A stretch of DNA of 64,000 bases, taken from positions 496,001 to 560,000 of the forward strand of contig NZ_WBJX01000002.1 of NCBI RefSeq assembly GCF_008831075.1, in the 5' to 3' direction. The notes beneath the pieces were generated by a model. The model did not search any database. It had not been told where the DNA came from and saw nothing but the letters and a program-made list of their open reading frames with translations. Positions 32,308 through 44,707 of the stretch are shown in pieces. Each line of letters begins with the position of its first letter. The stretch's first letter is position 1. This stretch comes from Pseudoclavibacter terrae. GTDB lineage: Bacteria > Actinomycetota > Actinomycetes > Actinomycetales > Microbacteriaceae. The position numbers and the translations under genes are program-made.

Positions 32308-33203
32308 GCGTGCTCCTTGTTCAGTCCCAGATGTTCGACTACGCGTGCCGCAGCCTCAGGCACGGAGTCGTTGACGACCAGTGCATCGAACTCGTCCTGG
32401 GCGGCGAGTTCGACCTTCGCGGTTTCGAGGCGCCGAGCCTGTTCTTCGGCCGATTCCGTGCCACGCCCGACGAGGCGCCGCACGAGCTCGTCCCAGCTCG
32501 GAGGCAACAAAAATACCAGTCTAGCCTCTGGCATGCGTGATCGGACCTGTCTGGCGCCTTGAATGTCGATTTCGAGGAGGACCGAGCGTCCGGAGGAGAT
32601 GGCGTCGTCGATGGGTCCGCGCGGAGTGCCGTATCTGAAGGCGTTGTGCACGGTGGCGTACTCGAGGAGCTGCTCGTCGGCGACCAGCCGGTCGAAGCCA
32701 TCGTCGTCGGTGAAGTGGTAGTTGATGCCGTCGACTTCACCGGGACGTGGGGCACGAGTCGTGGCGGAGACCGAGAGCTCGACTTCCGGGTAGTGCTCTC
32801 GGATGTAGTTCGCGACGGTGCCCTTGCCGACGGCTGTGGGGCCGGCCAGCACGACGAGACGGCTCTCGCCGGTCTGGGCGCCGAGCCGCTCCTCCAGGAA
32901 CGAGCGGAGGCGGATGCGCTGATTGCGGCCGAGGCCGCCGAGGCGCTTGGAGGGTGAGATCGCGAGCTCTTCGAGGATGCGCGCCTGCTTCGTGGCGCCG
33001 ATGTGCGGGATGCTGAGCAGGAACTGCGTCACGCGGAGGGAGTGCTCGGCGGCGTGCTCGGCGGACTGGCTCGCGTCGAGCACGGAGATCGGCGAGCGGG
33101 TTCCGTTCGCCAGGGCGCGTTTGACCTCGGCGCGAGCCTGGCGCGCGAGGACAGCCGCGCGTGATGCGGCGACGCGATCGACGGGAGGTGGGACCTGGGT
33201 CAT
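32304..33203 (-). CDS. gmk: mIHF-guanylate kinase fusion
   Basis: 299 residues in two modules. Residues ~12-105 match mycobacterial integration host factor mIHF: basic helix AASRAAVLARQARAEVKRAL, then a helix-two-turn-helix region (FLLSIPHIGATKQARILEEL, GGLGRNQRIRLRSFL). Residues ~115-299 are guanylate kinase, GMP plus ATP to GDP: P-loop GPTAVGKG at 121-128, TTRAPRPGEVDGINYHF and LLEIDIQGARQV. E. coli Gmk is ~207 residues, so the extra length is the mIHF part. In Mycobacterium the two are adjacent separate genes; here they are one. No separate mihF is seen nearby, so this protein may serve both roles (inferred). Overlaps pyrF and rpoZ by ATGA. Confidence 0.93.
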   Translation of the reverse strand: MTQVPPPVDRVAASRAAVLARQARAEVKRALANGTRSPISVLDASQSAEHAAEHSLRVTQFLLSIPHIGATKQARILEELAISPSKRLGGLGRNQRIRLRSFLEERLGAQTGESRLVVLAGPTAVGKGTVANYIREHYPEVELSVSATTRAPRPGEVDGINYHFTDDDGFDRLVADEQLLEYATVHNAFRYGTPRGPIDDAISSGRSVLLEIDIQGARQVRSRMPEARLVFLLPPSWDELVRRLVGRGTESAEEQARRLETAKVELAAQDEFDALVVNDSVPEAAARVVEHLGLNKEHA

Positions 33204-34090
33204 GAGAGAGCGTCCTCCAGCTCCGCGGCTTGCTGGTCGATGGCGTCGGCGATGCCGTCCTGCCCGGCGGCCAGGACGCTGCGTGACACGTTGACGATGA
33301 CGGACTCCGCTGCCGCGCCGAACATCTCCCTGATGCGCGCGAACTCGGCTCCCTGGTGGCCGAAGCCTGGGGCGAGGATCGGGGTCCGGGGTGCGGCGCC
33401 GAGTCCCGTGAGGTCGACGCCGAGGAGGTCGAAGTCGACCGTGCCGCCGAGGACGACGCCGACCGAGCCGAGCGCGCCATCCGCGTGGTCGGCATTCCAG
33501 GCGGCCGCGCGCTTCGCGATGCCGCCGGCGACGGTCTCGCCCAGCTGGGAGCCGCGGTCCCGTCTGGCCGTCTGGATCGAGGTGGATTCCGGGTTCGAGG
33601 TGGCCGCGAGCACGAAGAGGCCCTTGCCGAGGCGGTCGGCGAGCTCGAGCGCCGAGGCGAGCGAGTCGAAGCCCTGATAGGGGTTCACGGTCATCGCGTC
33701 CGCTTCGAGCGGTGAGCCCTCCTCGAGCCACGCCTTGGCGTAGGCCTCGAGGGTCGTGCCCACGTCACCGCGCTTGACGTCCGCGATCACGAGCAGGCCC
33801 GCCTCCCGTGCGGCGCCGAGCACAGACTCGAGCGCCGCGAATCCGCTGGAGCCGAAGCGCTCGTAGAAGGCGATCTGCGGCTTGACGACGCCGACGCGCT
33901 CCCCAGCTGCCTCGACGACGCGGAGCCCGAACTCCCTGGCACCCGCCGCGGTGTTCGGCAGTCCCCACGCGTCGAGCAGGAACTCGTGCGGATCGATGCC
34001 GATGCACAGCCTGCCCCGGTTCTCCACGGCGTGCTGGAGTCGGGTTCCGAACCCGCCCACTCCAGCACGCGTCGCGAACGCCTCAGTCAA
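33200..34090 (-). CDS. pyrF: Orotidine 5'-phosphate decarboxylase
   Basis: Final UMP step. 296 residues, the long actinobacterial type: LCIGIDPHEFLLDAWGL at the start and VIADVKRGDVGTTLEAYAKA with the catalytic Lys-Asp pair, then ILAPGFGHQGAEF. The start codon is TTG (34088-34090), immediately after the carB stop TAG; GAGGGGGA stands 7 bases upstream and supports it. GTG 34060 is the alternative. Confidence 0.94.
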   Translation of the reverse strand: MTEAFATRAGVGGFGTRLQHAVENRGRLCIGIDPHEFLLDAWGLPNTAAGAREFGLRVVEAAGERVGVVKPQIAFYERFGSSGFAALESVLGAAREAGLLVIADVKRGDVGTTLEAYAKAWLEEGSPLEADAMTVNPYQGFDSLASALELADRLGKGLFVLAATSNPESTSIQTARRDRGSQLGETVAGGIAKRAAAWNADHADGALGSVGVVLGGTVDFDLLGVDLTGLGAAPRTPILAPGFGHQGAEFARIREMFGAAAESVIVNVSRSVLAAGQDGIADAIDQQAAELEDALS

Positions 34091-37390
<3,300 letters not shown>

Positions 37391-37392
37391 GC

Positions 37393-38565
37393 TTACGCGT
37401 TCTCCTGGCCGTTGGTGGGGGTGGATGGGGAGGCGAGGTGCTCGCGCACCATCTGCCTGAACTGGTCGAAGAGCGGGGCGGAGTCGTGTGGGCCCGCCGC
37501 GGCCTCCGGGTGGAACTGCACGCTGAACGCCGGGATGTCGAGGCAGCGGAGGCCTTCGACGACCTGGTCGTTGAGGCCGATGTGGCTGACCTGCGCACGG
37601 CCGAAGCCCGCCGGCGTCTCGACGGGGCCGTCGAGTGGCGCCTGGACGGCGAAGCCGTGATTCTGGGCGGTGATCTCGATGCGGCCAGAGAAGGTGTCGA
37701 CGACCGGCTGGTTGATGCCGCGGTGGCCGAAGGGCAGCTTGTACGTGTCGAAGCCGAGGGCGCGGCCGAGCAGCTGGTTGCCGAAGCAGATGCCGAAGAA
37801 CGGCGTGCCGTCGCGGAGGACGTTCTGCAGCAGCTCCACGTGCGCGTCGCTGGACGCAGGGTCGCCCGGCCCGTTGGAGTAGAAGACGGCCGTCGGCGCG
37901 AGCTCGCGCAGCTGGTCGATGGTCGTGGCGTGCGGCAGCACGTGCACGTCGAAGCCGCGCTCGGCCAGCGCCTTGATGGTGGCCGTCTTGATGCCCAGGT
38001 CGATGATGGCGACGGAGCCGATCCGCTCGTCGGCCGTCGACGGGTGCATGATGGGCTCCGGTGTCGAGACGCGGTCGCTGAGGTTGCGGCCCGCCATGCT
38101 CGGCTGCGCACGCACCTTCTCGAGCAGCGTGGTCTCGTCGGCCGAGGCCGCCTCGCCGGAGAAGATGCCGCCGCGCATCGAGCCCTCGCTGCGGATGCGT
38201 CGGGTGAGCGCACGGGTGTCGACGCCGGCGATGCCGACGATGCTGGTCTCGGTGAGGGCGTTCTCGAGCGTGTCCTCGGAGCGCCAGTTCGAGACGACGC
38301 GGGAGGGGTCGCGGACGACGTAGCCGTCGACCCAGATCTGCCGCGACTCCATGTCCTGGGCGTTGACCCCGGTGTTGCCGATGTGCGGGGCGGTCTGGAC
38401 GACGATCTGACCTGCGTAGCTCGGGTCCGTCAGGGTCTCCTGGTACCCGGTCATGCCGGTCGAGAACACGACTTCGCCAAGCGTCTCGCCGACGGCGCCG
38501 TAGGCGTCGCCCTCGTATCGCGTCCCGTCCTCCAGGACGAGCACGGCGGGAATTGGTGGCGTCAT
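37393..38565 (-). CDS. carA: Carbamoyl phosphate synthase small subunit
   Basis: Glutamine amidotransferase subunit, 390 residues. The N-terminal CPSase domain ([34 protein letters not shown]) and the class I GATase with [14 protein letters not shown] (catalytic Cys) and [14 protein letters not shown] (catalytic His and Glu). Start ATG 38565 overlaps the PH-like gene stop by ATGA. Confidence 0.97.
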   Translation of the reverse strand: MTPPIPAVLVLEDGTRYEGDAYGAVGETLGEVVFSTGMTGYQETLTDPSYAGQIVVQTAPHIGNTGVNAQDMESRQIWVDGYVVRDPSRVVSNWRSEDTLENALTETSIVGIAGVDTRALTRRIRSEGSMRGGIFSGEAASADETTLLEKVRAQPSMAGRNLSDRVSTPEPIMHPSTADERIGSVAIIDLGIKTATIKALAERGFDVHVLPHATTIDQLRELAPTAVFYSNGPGDPASSDAHVELLQNVLRDGTPFFGICFGNQLLGRALGFDTYKLPFGHRGINQPVVDTFSGRIEITAQNHGFAVQAPLDGPVETPAGFGRAQVSHIGLNDQVVEGLRCLDIPAFSVQFHPEAAAGPHDSAPLFDQFRQMVREHLASPSTPTNGQENA

Positions 38566-39104
38566 GAGGACTCCTCGGTCGTGGGGGCTGGCGTTCGCTG
38601 CAGCGAGTGCAGCGCGGTCTTGAGCTGTTCTCGCGCGGTCGCGTCGACAACTCGGAGGGAGGTCTCGACGCTCACGCGGTCGTTCGCCGTGTCGTCGGCG
38701 GGCAGGAGCCACCGGATGATCGTGAGTCCGCCGTTCTCGACGACGCGGTCGATCGTGACGGTGCCGTCGATGGTGGCCTCGATGTCTGCCGCGGGGATGA
38801 AGAAGGCTCGTTCGCCGGCGATGCGCACGACGGGTCCTTCCCGGAGCACGGTCACCTCTGCCCTCCCCCGGAATCCGAGCGGCGGGACGACGATGCGGTC
38901 GAGGGTGTCACCCGTGCGGCTCGTGGACACGTAGTGCACGTCGTGCCAGTGCCCGAGCGGCTGCTCGGTCGACTGCGGGGGGCTCAGGGGCGTGGCGATG
39001 CCGGCCTGGGCGCGTGTCCGGCGCCGCCAGCCGAGCCACATGAGCGCGACGATGACGAGGAATGCGACGATCGTGAGGGCGGCGGGGAGTACGCGGTCGT
39101 CCAT
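38562..39104 (-). CDS. PH-like membrane-anchored protein of the pyr operon
   Basis: 180 residues: one N-terminal membrane helix ([21 protein letters not shown]), then a soluble beta-rich part that fits the PH-like domain protein found between pyrC and carA in many actinobacteria. No catalytic motif is visible and the function is unknown. Coupled to pyrC by TGATG and to carA by ATGA, so it is expressed with pyrimidine enzymes. Confidence 0.8.
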   Translation of the reverse strand: MDDRVLPAALTIVAFLVIVALMWLGWRRRTRAQAGIATPLSPPQSTEQPLGHWHDVHYVSTSRTGDTLDRIVVPPLGFRGRAEVTVLREGPVVRIAGERAFFIPAADIEATIDGTVTIDRVVENGGLTIIRWLLPADDTANDRVSVETSLRVVDATAREQLKTALHSLQRTPAPTTEESS

Positions 39105-40447
39105 CAGGCGAGTTCCTGCTCGCGCGCTCGTGCGGCGGCGGCCGCACCTTCGGCCGAGAGGAGCACGCCGTCGTCGAGCGTCCTGGTTCCGCGATAGACC
39201 GTGTGCACGACCCGACCGGGCAGGGGCATGCCGAGGAATGGCGAGTTGATGCTCTTCCCGCCGAGCGCTGCCGTCGTGAAGTCGGCCGTCGGGGCTGGGT
39301 CGTAGAAGACGAGGTTGGCGAGCTCGCCGGCCGCGACGGGGCGTCCGGATGCGGAGTCGCCCCCGATGCGAGCGGGCGTCTCCGACATGATCCGCGCCAC
39401 GTCACCCCAGCTCAGCTCGCCGGTGTCGACCATGGTGTGCTGCACGACGCGCAGGGCGGACTCGAGGCCGACCATGCCCATCGCGGCCTGGTCCCACTCG
39501 GTCTCCTTGGCGTCGACGGGGTGCGGCGCGTGGTCGGTGGCGACGATGTCGATCGTGCCGTCGGCCAGCGCTTCTCGCACCGCGAGCACGTCGTCCTGGG
39601 TCCGAAGCGGCGGGTTGACCTTGAACCGGGCGTCGTAGCCGCGCACGAGCTCCTCGGTGAGGAGGAGGTGGTGGGGTGTCACCTCAGCGGTCACGTCGAT
39701 GCCGCGTGACTTGGCCCAGCGCACCACATCCACACCCTCTCGGGTGGAGACGTGGCAGACGTGCAGGCGTGAGGAGACGTGGTCGGCGAGCAGCGCATCG
39801 CGGGCGATGATCGAGGACTCGGCCACAGCAGGCCACCCGCCGAGGCCGAGCTCGGCCGAGAGCGCCCCTTCATTCATCTGGGCGCCTGCCGTGAGGCGAG
39901 GGTCCTGGGCGTGCTGGGCAACGACGCCGCCGAAGGCCTTTACGTACTCGAGAGCTCGACGCATGATGAGCGGATCGAAGACGCACTTGCCGTCGTCGGA
40001 GAACACGCGGACGCCCGCGTTCGACTGCGCCATCGCGCCGATCTCGGAGAGCTGCTCGCCCTCCAGTCCGACCGTCACGGCCCCGATGGGCCGGACATCG
40101 GCGTATCCGGCGGCGCGACCGAGCGCGGCCACCGCTTCCACGACACCTGCGGTGTCCTGCACCGGCGAGGTGTTCGCCATGGCGAAGACCGTCGTGTACC
40201 CGCCGAACGCCGCGGCGCGGGTGCCGGTCAGCACCGTCTCGCTCGACTCGAAGCCGGGCTCGCGCAGGTGCGTGTGCAGGTCGACGAGGCCAGGCAGGAG
40301 CACGAGGCCCTCGACATCGATGACGCGTTCCACGCCGTCGGCGGAGACGGATCCGGCCGGCGCGACTTCGGCGATCGTGGTTCCGGCGACGAGCACGTCG
40401 ACGGGGTCGGCGCCGAGCAGCTTGGCGCCTCGATACAGCGTGGTCAT
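39104..40447 (-). CDS. pyrC: Dihydroorotase
   Basis: Cyclises carbamoyl aspartate. 447 residues, class I amidohydrolase. Metal ligands in GLVDLHTHLREPGFESSETV (HxH), HVCHVSTREG and IVATDHAPHPVDAKE (Asp). Start ATG 40447; the frame is open to 40894 but that part lies within pyrB. 29 bases follow the pyrB stop. Confidence 0.96.
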   Translation of the reverse strand: MTTLYRGAKLLGADPVDVLVAGTTIAEVAPAGSVSADGVERVIDVEGLVLLPGLVDLHTHLREPGFESSETVLTGTRAAAFGGYTTVFAMANTSPVQDTAGVVEAVAALGRAAGYADVRPIGAVTVGLEGEQLSEIGAMAQSNAGVRVFSDDGKCVFDPLIMRRALEYVKAFGGVVAQHAQDPRLTAGAQMNEGALSAELGLGGWPAVAESSIIARDALLADHVSSRLHVCHVSTREGVDVVRWAKSRGIDVTAEVTPHHLLLTEELVRGYDARFKVNPPLRTQDDVLAVREALADGTIDIVATDHAPHPVDAKETEWDQAAMGMVGLESALRVVQHTMVDTGELSWGDVARIMSETPARIGGDSASGRPVAAGELANLVFYDPAPTADFTTAALGGKSINSPFLGMPLPGRVVHTVYRGTRTLDDGVLLSAEGAAAAARAREQELA

Positions 40448-40476
40448 GGTGCCTTTCTCGTTTCCTTGGCCCTGGT

Positions 40477-41436
40477 TCACGAGCCGCTCCCGTCTCGCTC
40501 GCCGGAGCAGAGCACGTAGAGCGCGGCCATGCGGACGGCGACGCCGTTCGCGACCTGCTCGAGGACCGTCGACTGCGGCGAGTCGGCGGCGATGGAGGAG
40601 ATCTCCAGACCGCGGTTCATGGGCCCGGGATGCATGACCATCGTAGCCTCGGGGAGGCCGCGGAACCGGGTCTCGCCCAGCCCCCAGTTCTTGGCGTACT
40701 CGCGCGTGTTCGGGAAGAACGCGTCGTGCATCCGCTCCGCCTGGATGCGGAGCAGCATGACCGCGGTCGGGTGCGTGGCGAGCGCGGCGTCGAGGTCGCT
40801 CGTGATCGTCGCGGGCCAGGACTCCGTGCGCACGGGGACGAGTGTCGGCGGGCCGACGAGCGTGACCTCGGCGCCGAGCGTCGTGAGGAGCCACACGTTC
40901 GACCTGGCCACTCGCGAGTGCAGGATGTCGCCGACGATGACGATGTGGCAGCCGTCGAGCCCCTTGCCCCGGGCCGCGGCACGCCCGTGGACGCGTCGTC
41001 GCAGCGTGAACGCGTCGAGGAGCGCCTGGGTGGGATGCTCGTGCATGCCGTCGCCGGCGTTCAGGATGGGGGCGTCGATCCAGTCGCGCTCGGCGAGGAG
41101 CTGCGGCGCGCCGCTCGAGGGGTGCCTGATGACGACGGCATCAGCGCCGATGGCCTTGAGCGTCTGGGCCGTGTCCTTGAGCGACTCGCCTTTGGAGACG
41201 CTCGATCCCTTGGCACCGAAGTTGATGACGTCGGCGGAGAGTCGCTTCTCCGCGGCTTCGAACGAGATGCGGGTGCGCGTGGAATCCTCGTAGAACAGGT
41301 TCACGACGGTGATGCCACGCAGGGCTGGCAGCTTCTTCACCTCGCGGTCGCCGACATCCGACATGTCCTCGGCGACGTCGAGCAGCATGATCGCGTCCTC
41401 GCGGGTCATGCCCTTGGTGGAGAGCAGGTGCTTCAT
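40477..41436 (-). CDS. pyrB: Aspartate carbamoyltransferase catalytic chain
   Basis: Condenses carbamoyl phosphate with aspartate. 319 residues: [19 protein letters not shown] with the carbamoyl phosphate site, [39 protein letters not shown] and [13 protein letters not shown]. No PyrI partner is nearby, as expected for this lineage. Overlaps pyrR by ATGA. Confidence 0.97.
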   Translation of the reverse strand: MKHLLSTKGMTREDAIMLLDVAEDMSDVGDREVKKLPALRGITVVNLFYEDSTRTRISFEAAEKRLSADVINFGAKGSSVSKGESLKDTAQTLKAIGADAVVIRHPSSGAPQLLAERDWIDAPILNAGDGMHEHPTQALLDAFTLRRRVHGRAAARGKGLDGCHIVIVGDILHSRVARSNVWLLTTLGAEVTLVGPPTLVPVRTESWPATITSDLDAALATHPTAVMLLRIQAERMHDAFFPNTREYAKNWGLGETRFRGLPEATMVMHPGPMNRGLEISSIAADSPQSTVLEQVANGVAVRMAALYVLCSGERDGSGS

Positions 41437-41996
41437 GCGCGCCCCCCGTCCGTGATGACGACGCGGTCGCCGCCGTCGAGCTCGGTGAGCTCGACGCCGA
41501 TGCGCTCGCTGCGGGCGGAGGGCAGGTTCTTGCCGACGTAGTCGGCGCGGATGGGCAGCTCGCGGTGACCGCGGTCGACCAGCACCGCGAGCTGCACGGC
41601 ACGAGGGCGACCGGTGTCGCTTAGCGCGTCGAGCGCGGCCCGCACCGTGCGGCCGGAGAAGAGCACGTCGTCGACGAGCACCACAGTCTTGCCGTCGATG
41701 CCCCCGACGGGGATGTGCGTGGGCTGCGAGACGCGCGCCGGTCCTCGACGGAGATCGTCGCGGTACATGGTCACGTCGAGGGCGCCAGCGATCTCCGCGG
41801 CGTCGACGTGCGTCCCGTTCGAGGCCTCGAAGCCAGCGATGAGGCTGGCGAGGCGCTTCGCGAGGGGAACTCCTCGGCTCGGGATGCCGAGCAGGAGCAG
41901 GTCCTTCGACCCGCGGTTCTGCTCGAGGATCTGGTGCGCGATGCGCACGAGGGCTCGTTGAACGTCGTCGTGATTCAGCACTGTTCGCTGGGGCAC
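41433..41996 (-). CDS. pyrR: PyrR pyrimidine operon regulator / UPRTase
   Basis: UMP-responsive RNA-binding regulator of the pyr genes, also with uracil phosphoribosyltransferase activity in several bacteria. 187 residues. [14 protein letters not shown] is the pyrophosphate loop and [20 protein letters not shown] the PRPP motif; [20 protein letters not shown] follows. Start GTG 41994-41996 has AAGGAGG 5 bases upstream, with a PyrR-binding loop motif immediately before it (listed separately). Confidence 0.96.
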   Translation of the reverse strand: MPQRTVLNHDDVQRALVRIAHQILEQNRGSKDLLLLGIPSRGVPLAKRLASLIAGFEASNGTHVDAAEIAGALDVTMYRDDLRRGPARVSQPTHIPVGGIDGKTVVLVDDVLFSGRTVRAALDALSDTGRPRAVQLAVLVDRGHRELPIRADYVGKNLPSARSERIGVELTELDGGDRVVITDGGRA

Positions 41997-42001
41997 GTCG
42001 A

Positions 42002-42025
42002 CCTCCTTCCCCGCCTCACTGGACG
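42002..42025 (-). promoter_or_regulatory. PyrR-binding loop next to the pyrR ribosome binding site
   Basis: On the transcript CGUCCAGUGAGGCG (42025-42012) matches the PyrR-binding loop consensus ARUCCNGNGAGGYU at all but the first and last bases; CCG and CGG flank the loop as a stem. The SD sequence AAGGAGG is 3 bases downstream (42008-42002), and the pyrR GTG follows. Bound PyrR-UMP would hide the SD, a translational control known from Mycobacterium; the site here is seen, the action inferred. Confidence 0.75.
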
Positions 42026-42045
42026 GTGTTAAAGGATGTCTGGAA

Positions 42046-42094
42046 CTGGGGGCCGGGCCGTCTCGCCAATGGCGGTCTCGGCTCAGGCCCCCAG
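42046..42094 (-). terminator. Long hairpin between nusB and pyrR
   Basis: CTGGGGGCC (42046-42054) and GGCCCCCAG (42086-42094) are perfect 9-bp arms; the enclosed 31 bases can fold further (CGCC/GGCG). It starts 12 bases after the nusB stop, so it may end the nusB message or form the start of the pyr leader. There is no T-tract, and a -10 box (TAGGCT, 42098-42093) overlaps its first arm. Confidence 0.5.
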
Positions 42095-42098
42095 CCTA
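42093..42098 (-). promoter_or_regulatory. Possible -10 box of the pyr operon
   Basis: TAGGCT on the minus strand, 8 bases after the nusB stop. A start about 7 bases on would give a leader of roughly 90 bases carrying the hairpin and PyrR loop. No convincing -35 is seen (ATCAGC at about the right place). Confidence 0.35.
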
Positions 42099-42105
42099 GC
42101 ATCGG

Positions 42106-42513
42106 CTACTGCTCGCTGATGCGGCCGAGCACGCCGTGGATGAACTTGCCCGACGCATCCGTCGAGTACTCACCGGCGGCGGTCACGGCCTCGGTGATCG
42201 CCACGGCGGCGGGGATCTCGTCGTTGTACTTGAGCTCCCAGATCGCGACGCGCAGGATCGAGCGGTCGAGCGCTGGCATGCGCTCCAGCGTCCAGTCGCG
42301 AGCGGTCTCGACGATGTAGCCGTCGATCTCATCTGCGTGCTCGATCACGCCGAGCACGATCTCCCTCGCGTACCGCCAGCTCGCCGCGCGGTCGGGCTCA
42401 TCCGCAGCCCGCTCCGCCTCCTGGCCGAGAAGCTCGGGGATCGGGGTCCCGCGGACGTCGGAGGCGAACAGGATGTCCATGGCGCGCTTGCGCGCCTTCG
42501 TGCGGGCGCTCAC
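42106..42513 (-). CDS. nusB: Transcription antitermination factor NusB
   Basis: RNA-binding factor for rRNA antitermination. 135 residues: MSARTKARKRAMDILFASDV, LLGVIE-type helix (EIVLGVIEHADEIDGYI) and AVAITEAVTAAGEYSTDASG then FIHGVLGRI. The GTG start overlaps the efp stop by one base (TAGTG). Confidence 0.95.
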   Translation of the reverse strand: MSARTKARKRAMDILFASDVRGTPIPELLGQEAERAADEPDRAASWRYAREIVLGVIEHADEIDGYIVETARDWTLERMPALDRSILRVAIWELKYNDEIPAAVAITEAVTAAGEYSTDASGKFIHGVLGRISEQ

Positions 42514-43076
42514 TAGTCGTTGACGCGGCCCAGGTAGTCGCCCGTGCGGGTGTCGATCTTGACCTTGGTGCCGGCGTTGAGGAACAGCGGGACCTGGATC
42601 TCCGCACCCGTCTCGACGGTGGCTGGCTTGGTGCCGGCATTGGAGCGGTCACCCTGCAGGCCCGGCTCGGTGTACGTGATCTCGAGGACAACCGACGGCG
42701 GGAGCTCGATGTAGAGGGGCTCGCCCTCGTTCAACGCGATCTGCACGCTCTGCTGTTCGAGCATGTACTTGGCGGCGTCGCCGACGATCTTCTCGTCGAG
42801 CGTGATCTGGTCGTAGTCGCTCTGGTCCATGAAGACGTAGCCGTCGCCGTCGCGGTAGAGGTACTGGAAGTCGCGGCGGTCGACCGTCGCGGTCTCGATC
42901 TTGGCGCCGGCGTTGAACGTGCGGTCGACCGTCTTGCCGCTGACGACCTGCTTGAGCTTGGTGCGCACGAAGGCGCCACCCTTGCCCGGCTTGACGTGCT
43001 GGAAGTCGATGACCTGCCAGAGCTGGCCGTCGATGAGGAGCACGACGCCGTTCTTGATGTCTGCCGTAGTTGCCAT
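42513..43076 (-). CDS. efp: Elongation factor P
   Basis: Relieves ribosome stalling at polyproline. 187 residues of three beta domains. The tip loop is KPGKGGAF with Lys32 at the functional position; actinobacterial EF-P is generally reported to act without the EpmA-type modification. [18 protein letters not shown] and [22 protein letters not shown] are clear. ATG 43076 is 9 bases after GGAG; a hairpin lies just upstream. Confidence 0.96.
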   Translation of the reverse strand: MATTADIKNGVVLLIDGQLWQVIDFQHVKPGKGGAFVRTKLKQVVSGKTVDRTFNAGAKIETATVDRRDFQYLYRDGDGYVFMDQSDYDQITLDEKIVGDAAKYMLEQQSVQIALNEGEPLYIELPPSVVLEITYTEPGLQGDRSNAGTKPATVETGAEIQVPLFLNAGTKVKIDTRTGDYLGRVND

Positions 43077-43094
43077 GGAAGTTTCTCCGTGTCC

Positions 43095-43114
43095 ATCCCG
43101 CGGAAGAGCGGGAT
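43095..43114 (-). terminator. Hairpin in the aroQ-efp gap
   Basis: ATCCCGC and GCGGGAT around a 6-base loop, 18 bases before the efp start. It could end an aroQ transcript or be part of the efp leader; no T-tract. The remainder of the 116-base gap shows nothing else. Confidence 0.4.
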
Positions 43115-43192
43115 TCTTCAGTTTTCGGCACCTGAGTGAGGTACGCGCGAGCTGTCGGCGCGAGGCTTGCGCCCCAGCGGCCCCGCAGAAGT

Positions 43193-43660
43193 CTAGTGCA
43201 GGGTGTCGCGGGAGTGCCGGTTCGGCTCGCTCAGGGCGCGGATGCCCTCGAGCGCTGCCAGGTACGAGCCGGCTCCGAGCCCGGCGATGACGCCCGTCGC
43301 GACCGCCGAGATGACGCTCGTGTGCCGGAACGGCTCGCGCGCGTGGGGATTCGAGAGGTGCACCTCGATGACCGGGGTCCCCGTCTCGGTGACGATCGAG
43401 ACCGCGTCTCGGAGGGCGATGGAGTAGTGGGTGAGCGCGGCCGGGTTCAGGATGACCGGGGTGCGCGCATCCGCCGCGTCGTGCAGCCACTCGACCAGCT
43501 GCCCCTCGAAGTTGGACTGGCGAGCGTCGATCTCGACGCCGCTGCCCGCGGTGGTGCGGAGGAGGTCGACGATGTCGGCGAGCGTCTGCGTGCCGTACGT
43601 CTCCGGCTCGCGGGTGCCGAGTCGATCGAGATTGGGGCCGCCGAGGACGAGGATGCGCAT
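43193..43660 (-). CDS. aroQ: 3-dehydroquinate dehydratase, type II
   Basis: Third shikimate step. 155 residues of the dodecameric type II enzyme: [18 protein letters not shown] with the catalytic Tyr, [35 protein letters not shown] and [20 protein letters not shown]. It stands apart from the other aro genes by about 2.5 kb. The ATG follows a -10 box (TAGACT) by 7 bases. Confidence 0.96.
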   Translation of the reverse strand: MRILVLGGPNLDRLGTREPETYGTQTLADIVDLLRTTAGSGVEIDARQSNFEGQLVEWLHDAADARTPVILNPAALTHYSIALRDAVSIVTETGTPVIEVHLSNPHAREPFRHTSVISAVATGVIAGLGAGSYLAALEGIRALSEPNRHSRDTLH

Positions 43661-43667
43661 GCGAGTC

Positions 43668-43673
43668 AGTCTA
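43668..43673 (-). promoter_or_regulatory. -10 box TAGACT before aroQ (leaderless)
   Basis: TAGACT on the minus strand, 7 bases before the aroQ ATG, with no ribosome binding site. It lies in the 22-base gap after the HAD gene. Confidence 0.5.
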
Positions 43674-43682
43674 TCGACGGGG

Positions 43683-44552
43683 TCAGGCGAAGGCCGCCGT
43701 CGGGACGACCGACTCGTCCGCCGAGATGAGCTCGTTGCGCACGAACGCGTTCCAGACCCCGTTGTCGTCCACGCCGGTCGTCACCTGGTCCGCGTGGGCC
43801 TTGATGGCATCCGGTGCGTTGCCCATGGCGACGCCGACTCCCGTGAGCTGGAGCATCTCGACATCGTTGATGCTGTCGCCGATGCCGATCGTGTCCGCGC
43901 GCTCGAGCCCCATCAGATGGCACACCTCGAGGATGGCGCTCCCCTTGTTGACGCCGAGCTGCAGGAGCTCGCCGCTGTGGGGCCCGAGAACAGGGACAGT
44001 GGCGTTGATGACGTCGAAACGTCCAGCGAAGGTCTCGCGGATCTCGTCGATGGGCGTCTCCGCACTCAGGAAGCACATCTTGCCGATGTCGCCGCGAAGC
44101 AGCTCGCCCCCCTCTTCGAAGAACGTCTCGAACTGCAGGGCCCCGTCGGCCTCGACCCGGTCGGAGTCGGCGAGATCGACGGCGAGCAGCCTGCGGAGGT
44201 GCGCGCGGAAGCCGGGACTCGCGATGACCGCCGAGTCGCTCTGCACGTAGAAGTCGATCCCGGACCGGGTGAAGACGTCGATGGCGAACGTGACGTCGGC
44301 GAGCGACATCGTGCGCGAGACGCGCGTCTCGCCGCCGAACCACACGAAGCTGCCGCCTGCGCTGACGATGCCGTCGAAGCCGATGTCGAGGATCTGGGGA
44401 TAGATCTCCGCGCGCGAGCGGCCCGTGCAGATGAAGACCAGGTGACCTGCGGCCCTCGCGCGGCTGACGGCCTCGACCGTCGACGGCTGGATGCGCTCCT
44501 GCTCGTCGATGAGGGTGCCGTCGATGTCGAGGAAGACGATGCGCCTGGTCAA
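43683..44552 (-). CDS. HAD superfamily hydrolase, Cof-type (class IIB)
   Basis: Probable sugar-phosphate or nucleotide phosphatase, 289 residues. Motif I is FLDIDGT with Asp9 and Asp11, motif II FICTGRSRAE, and motif IV DTIGIGDSINDVEML followed by GVAMGNAPDAIKAHADQVT, all typical of the Cof/YidA group. The substrate cannot be told. The start codon is TTG 44552, with AGAAGGA 5 bases upstream and no in-frame ATG or GTG close by. Confidence 0.9.
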   Translation of the reverse strand: MTRRIVFLDIDGTLIDEQERIQPSTVEAVSRARAAGHLVFICTGRSRAEIYPQILDIGFDGIVSAGGSFVWFGGETRVSRTMSLADVTFAIDVFTRSGIDFYVQSDSAVIASPGFRAHLRRLLAVDLADSDRVEADGALQFETFFEEGGELLRGDIGKMCFLSAETPIDEIRETFAGRFDVINATVPVLGPHSGELLQLGVNKGSAILEVCHLMGLERADTIGIGDSINDVEMLQLTGVGVAMGNAPDAIKAHADQVTTGVDDNGVWNAFVRNELISADESVVPTAAFA

Positions 44553-44695
44553 CTGTGTCCTTCTGCTGGATGCGTGCGGCCGATGCCTGCGGTGCTCCGT
44601 GGAGACGATGAGGCGGCAGCTGGGCCGTGCACCAGGCTAGACGATGCCAGCACGCCGACGGTCACGGGAGCCTGGCGGATCCGACCGTGACCGCC

Positions 44696-44701
44696 TAGCC
44701 T
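44696..44701 (+). promoter_or_regulatory. -10 box TAGCCT before the GNAT gene (leaderless)
   Basis: TAGCCT followed by 6 bases and the ATG at 44708. No ribosome binding site. The rest of the 155-base gap between the divergent HAD and GNAT genes shows nothing recognisable. Confidence 0.5.
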
Positions 44702-44707
44702 CTGAGC

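Noticed and set aside
43693-44250. Plus-strand open frames opposite the HAD gene
   Set aside because: They are antisense to a protein with all HAD motifs and show no family pattern of their own.
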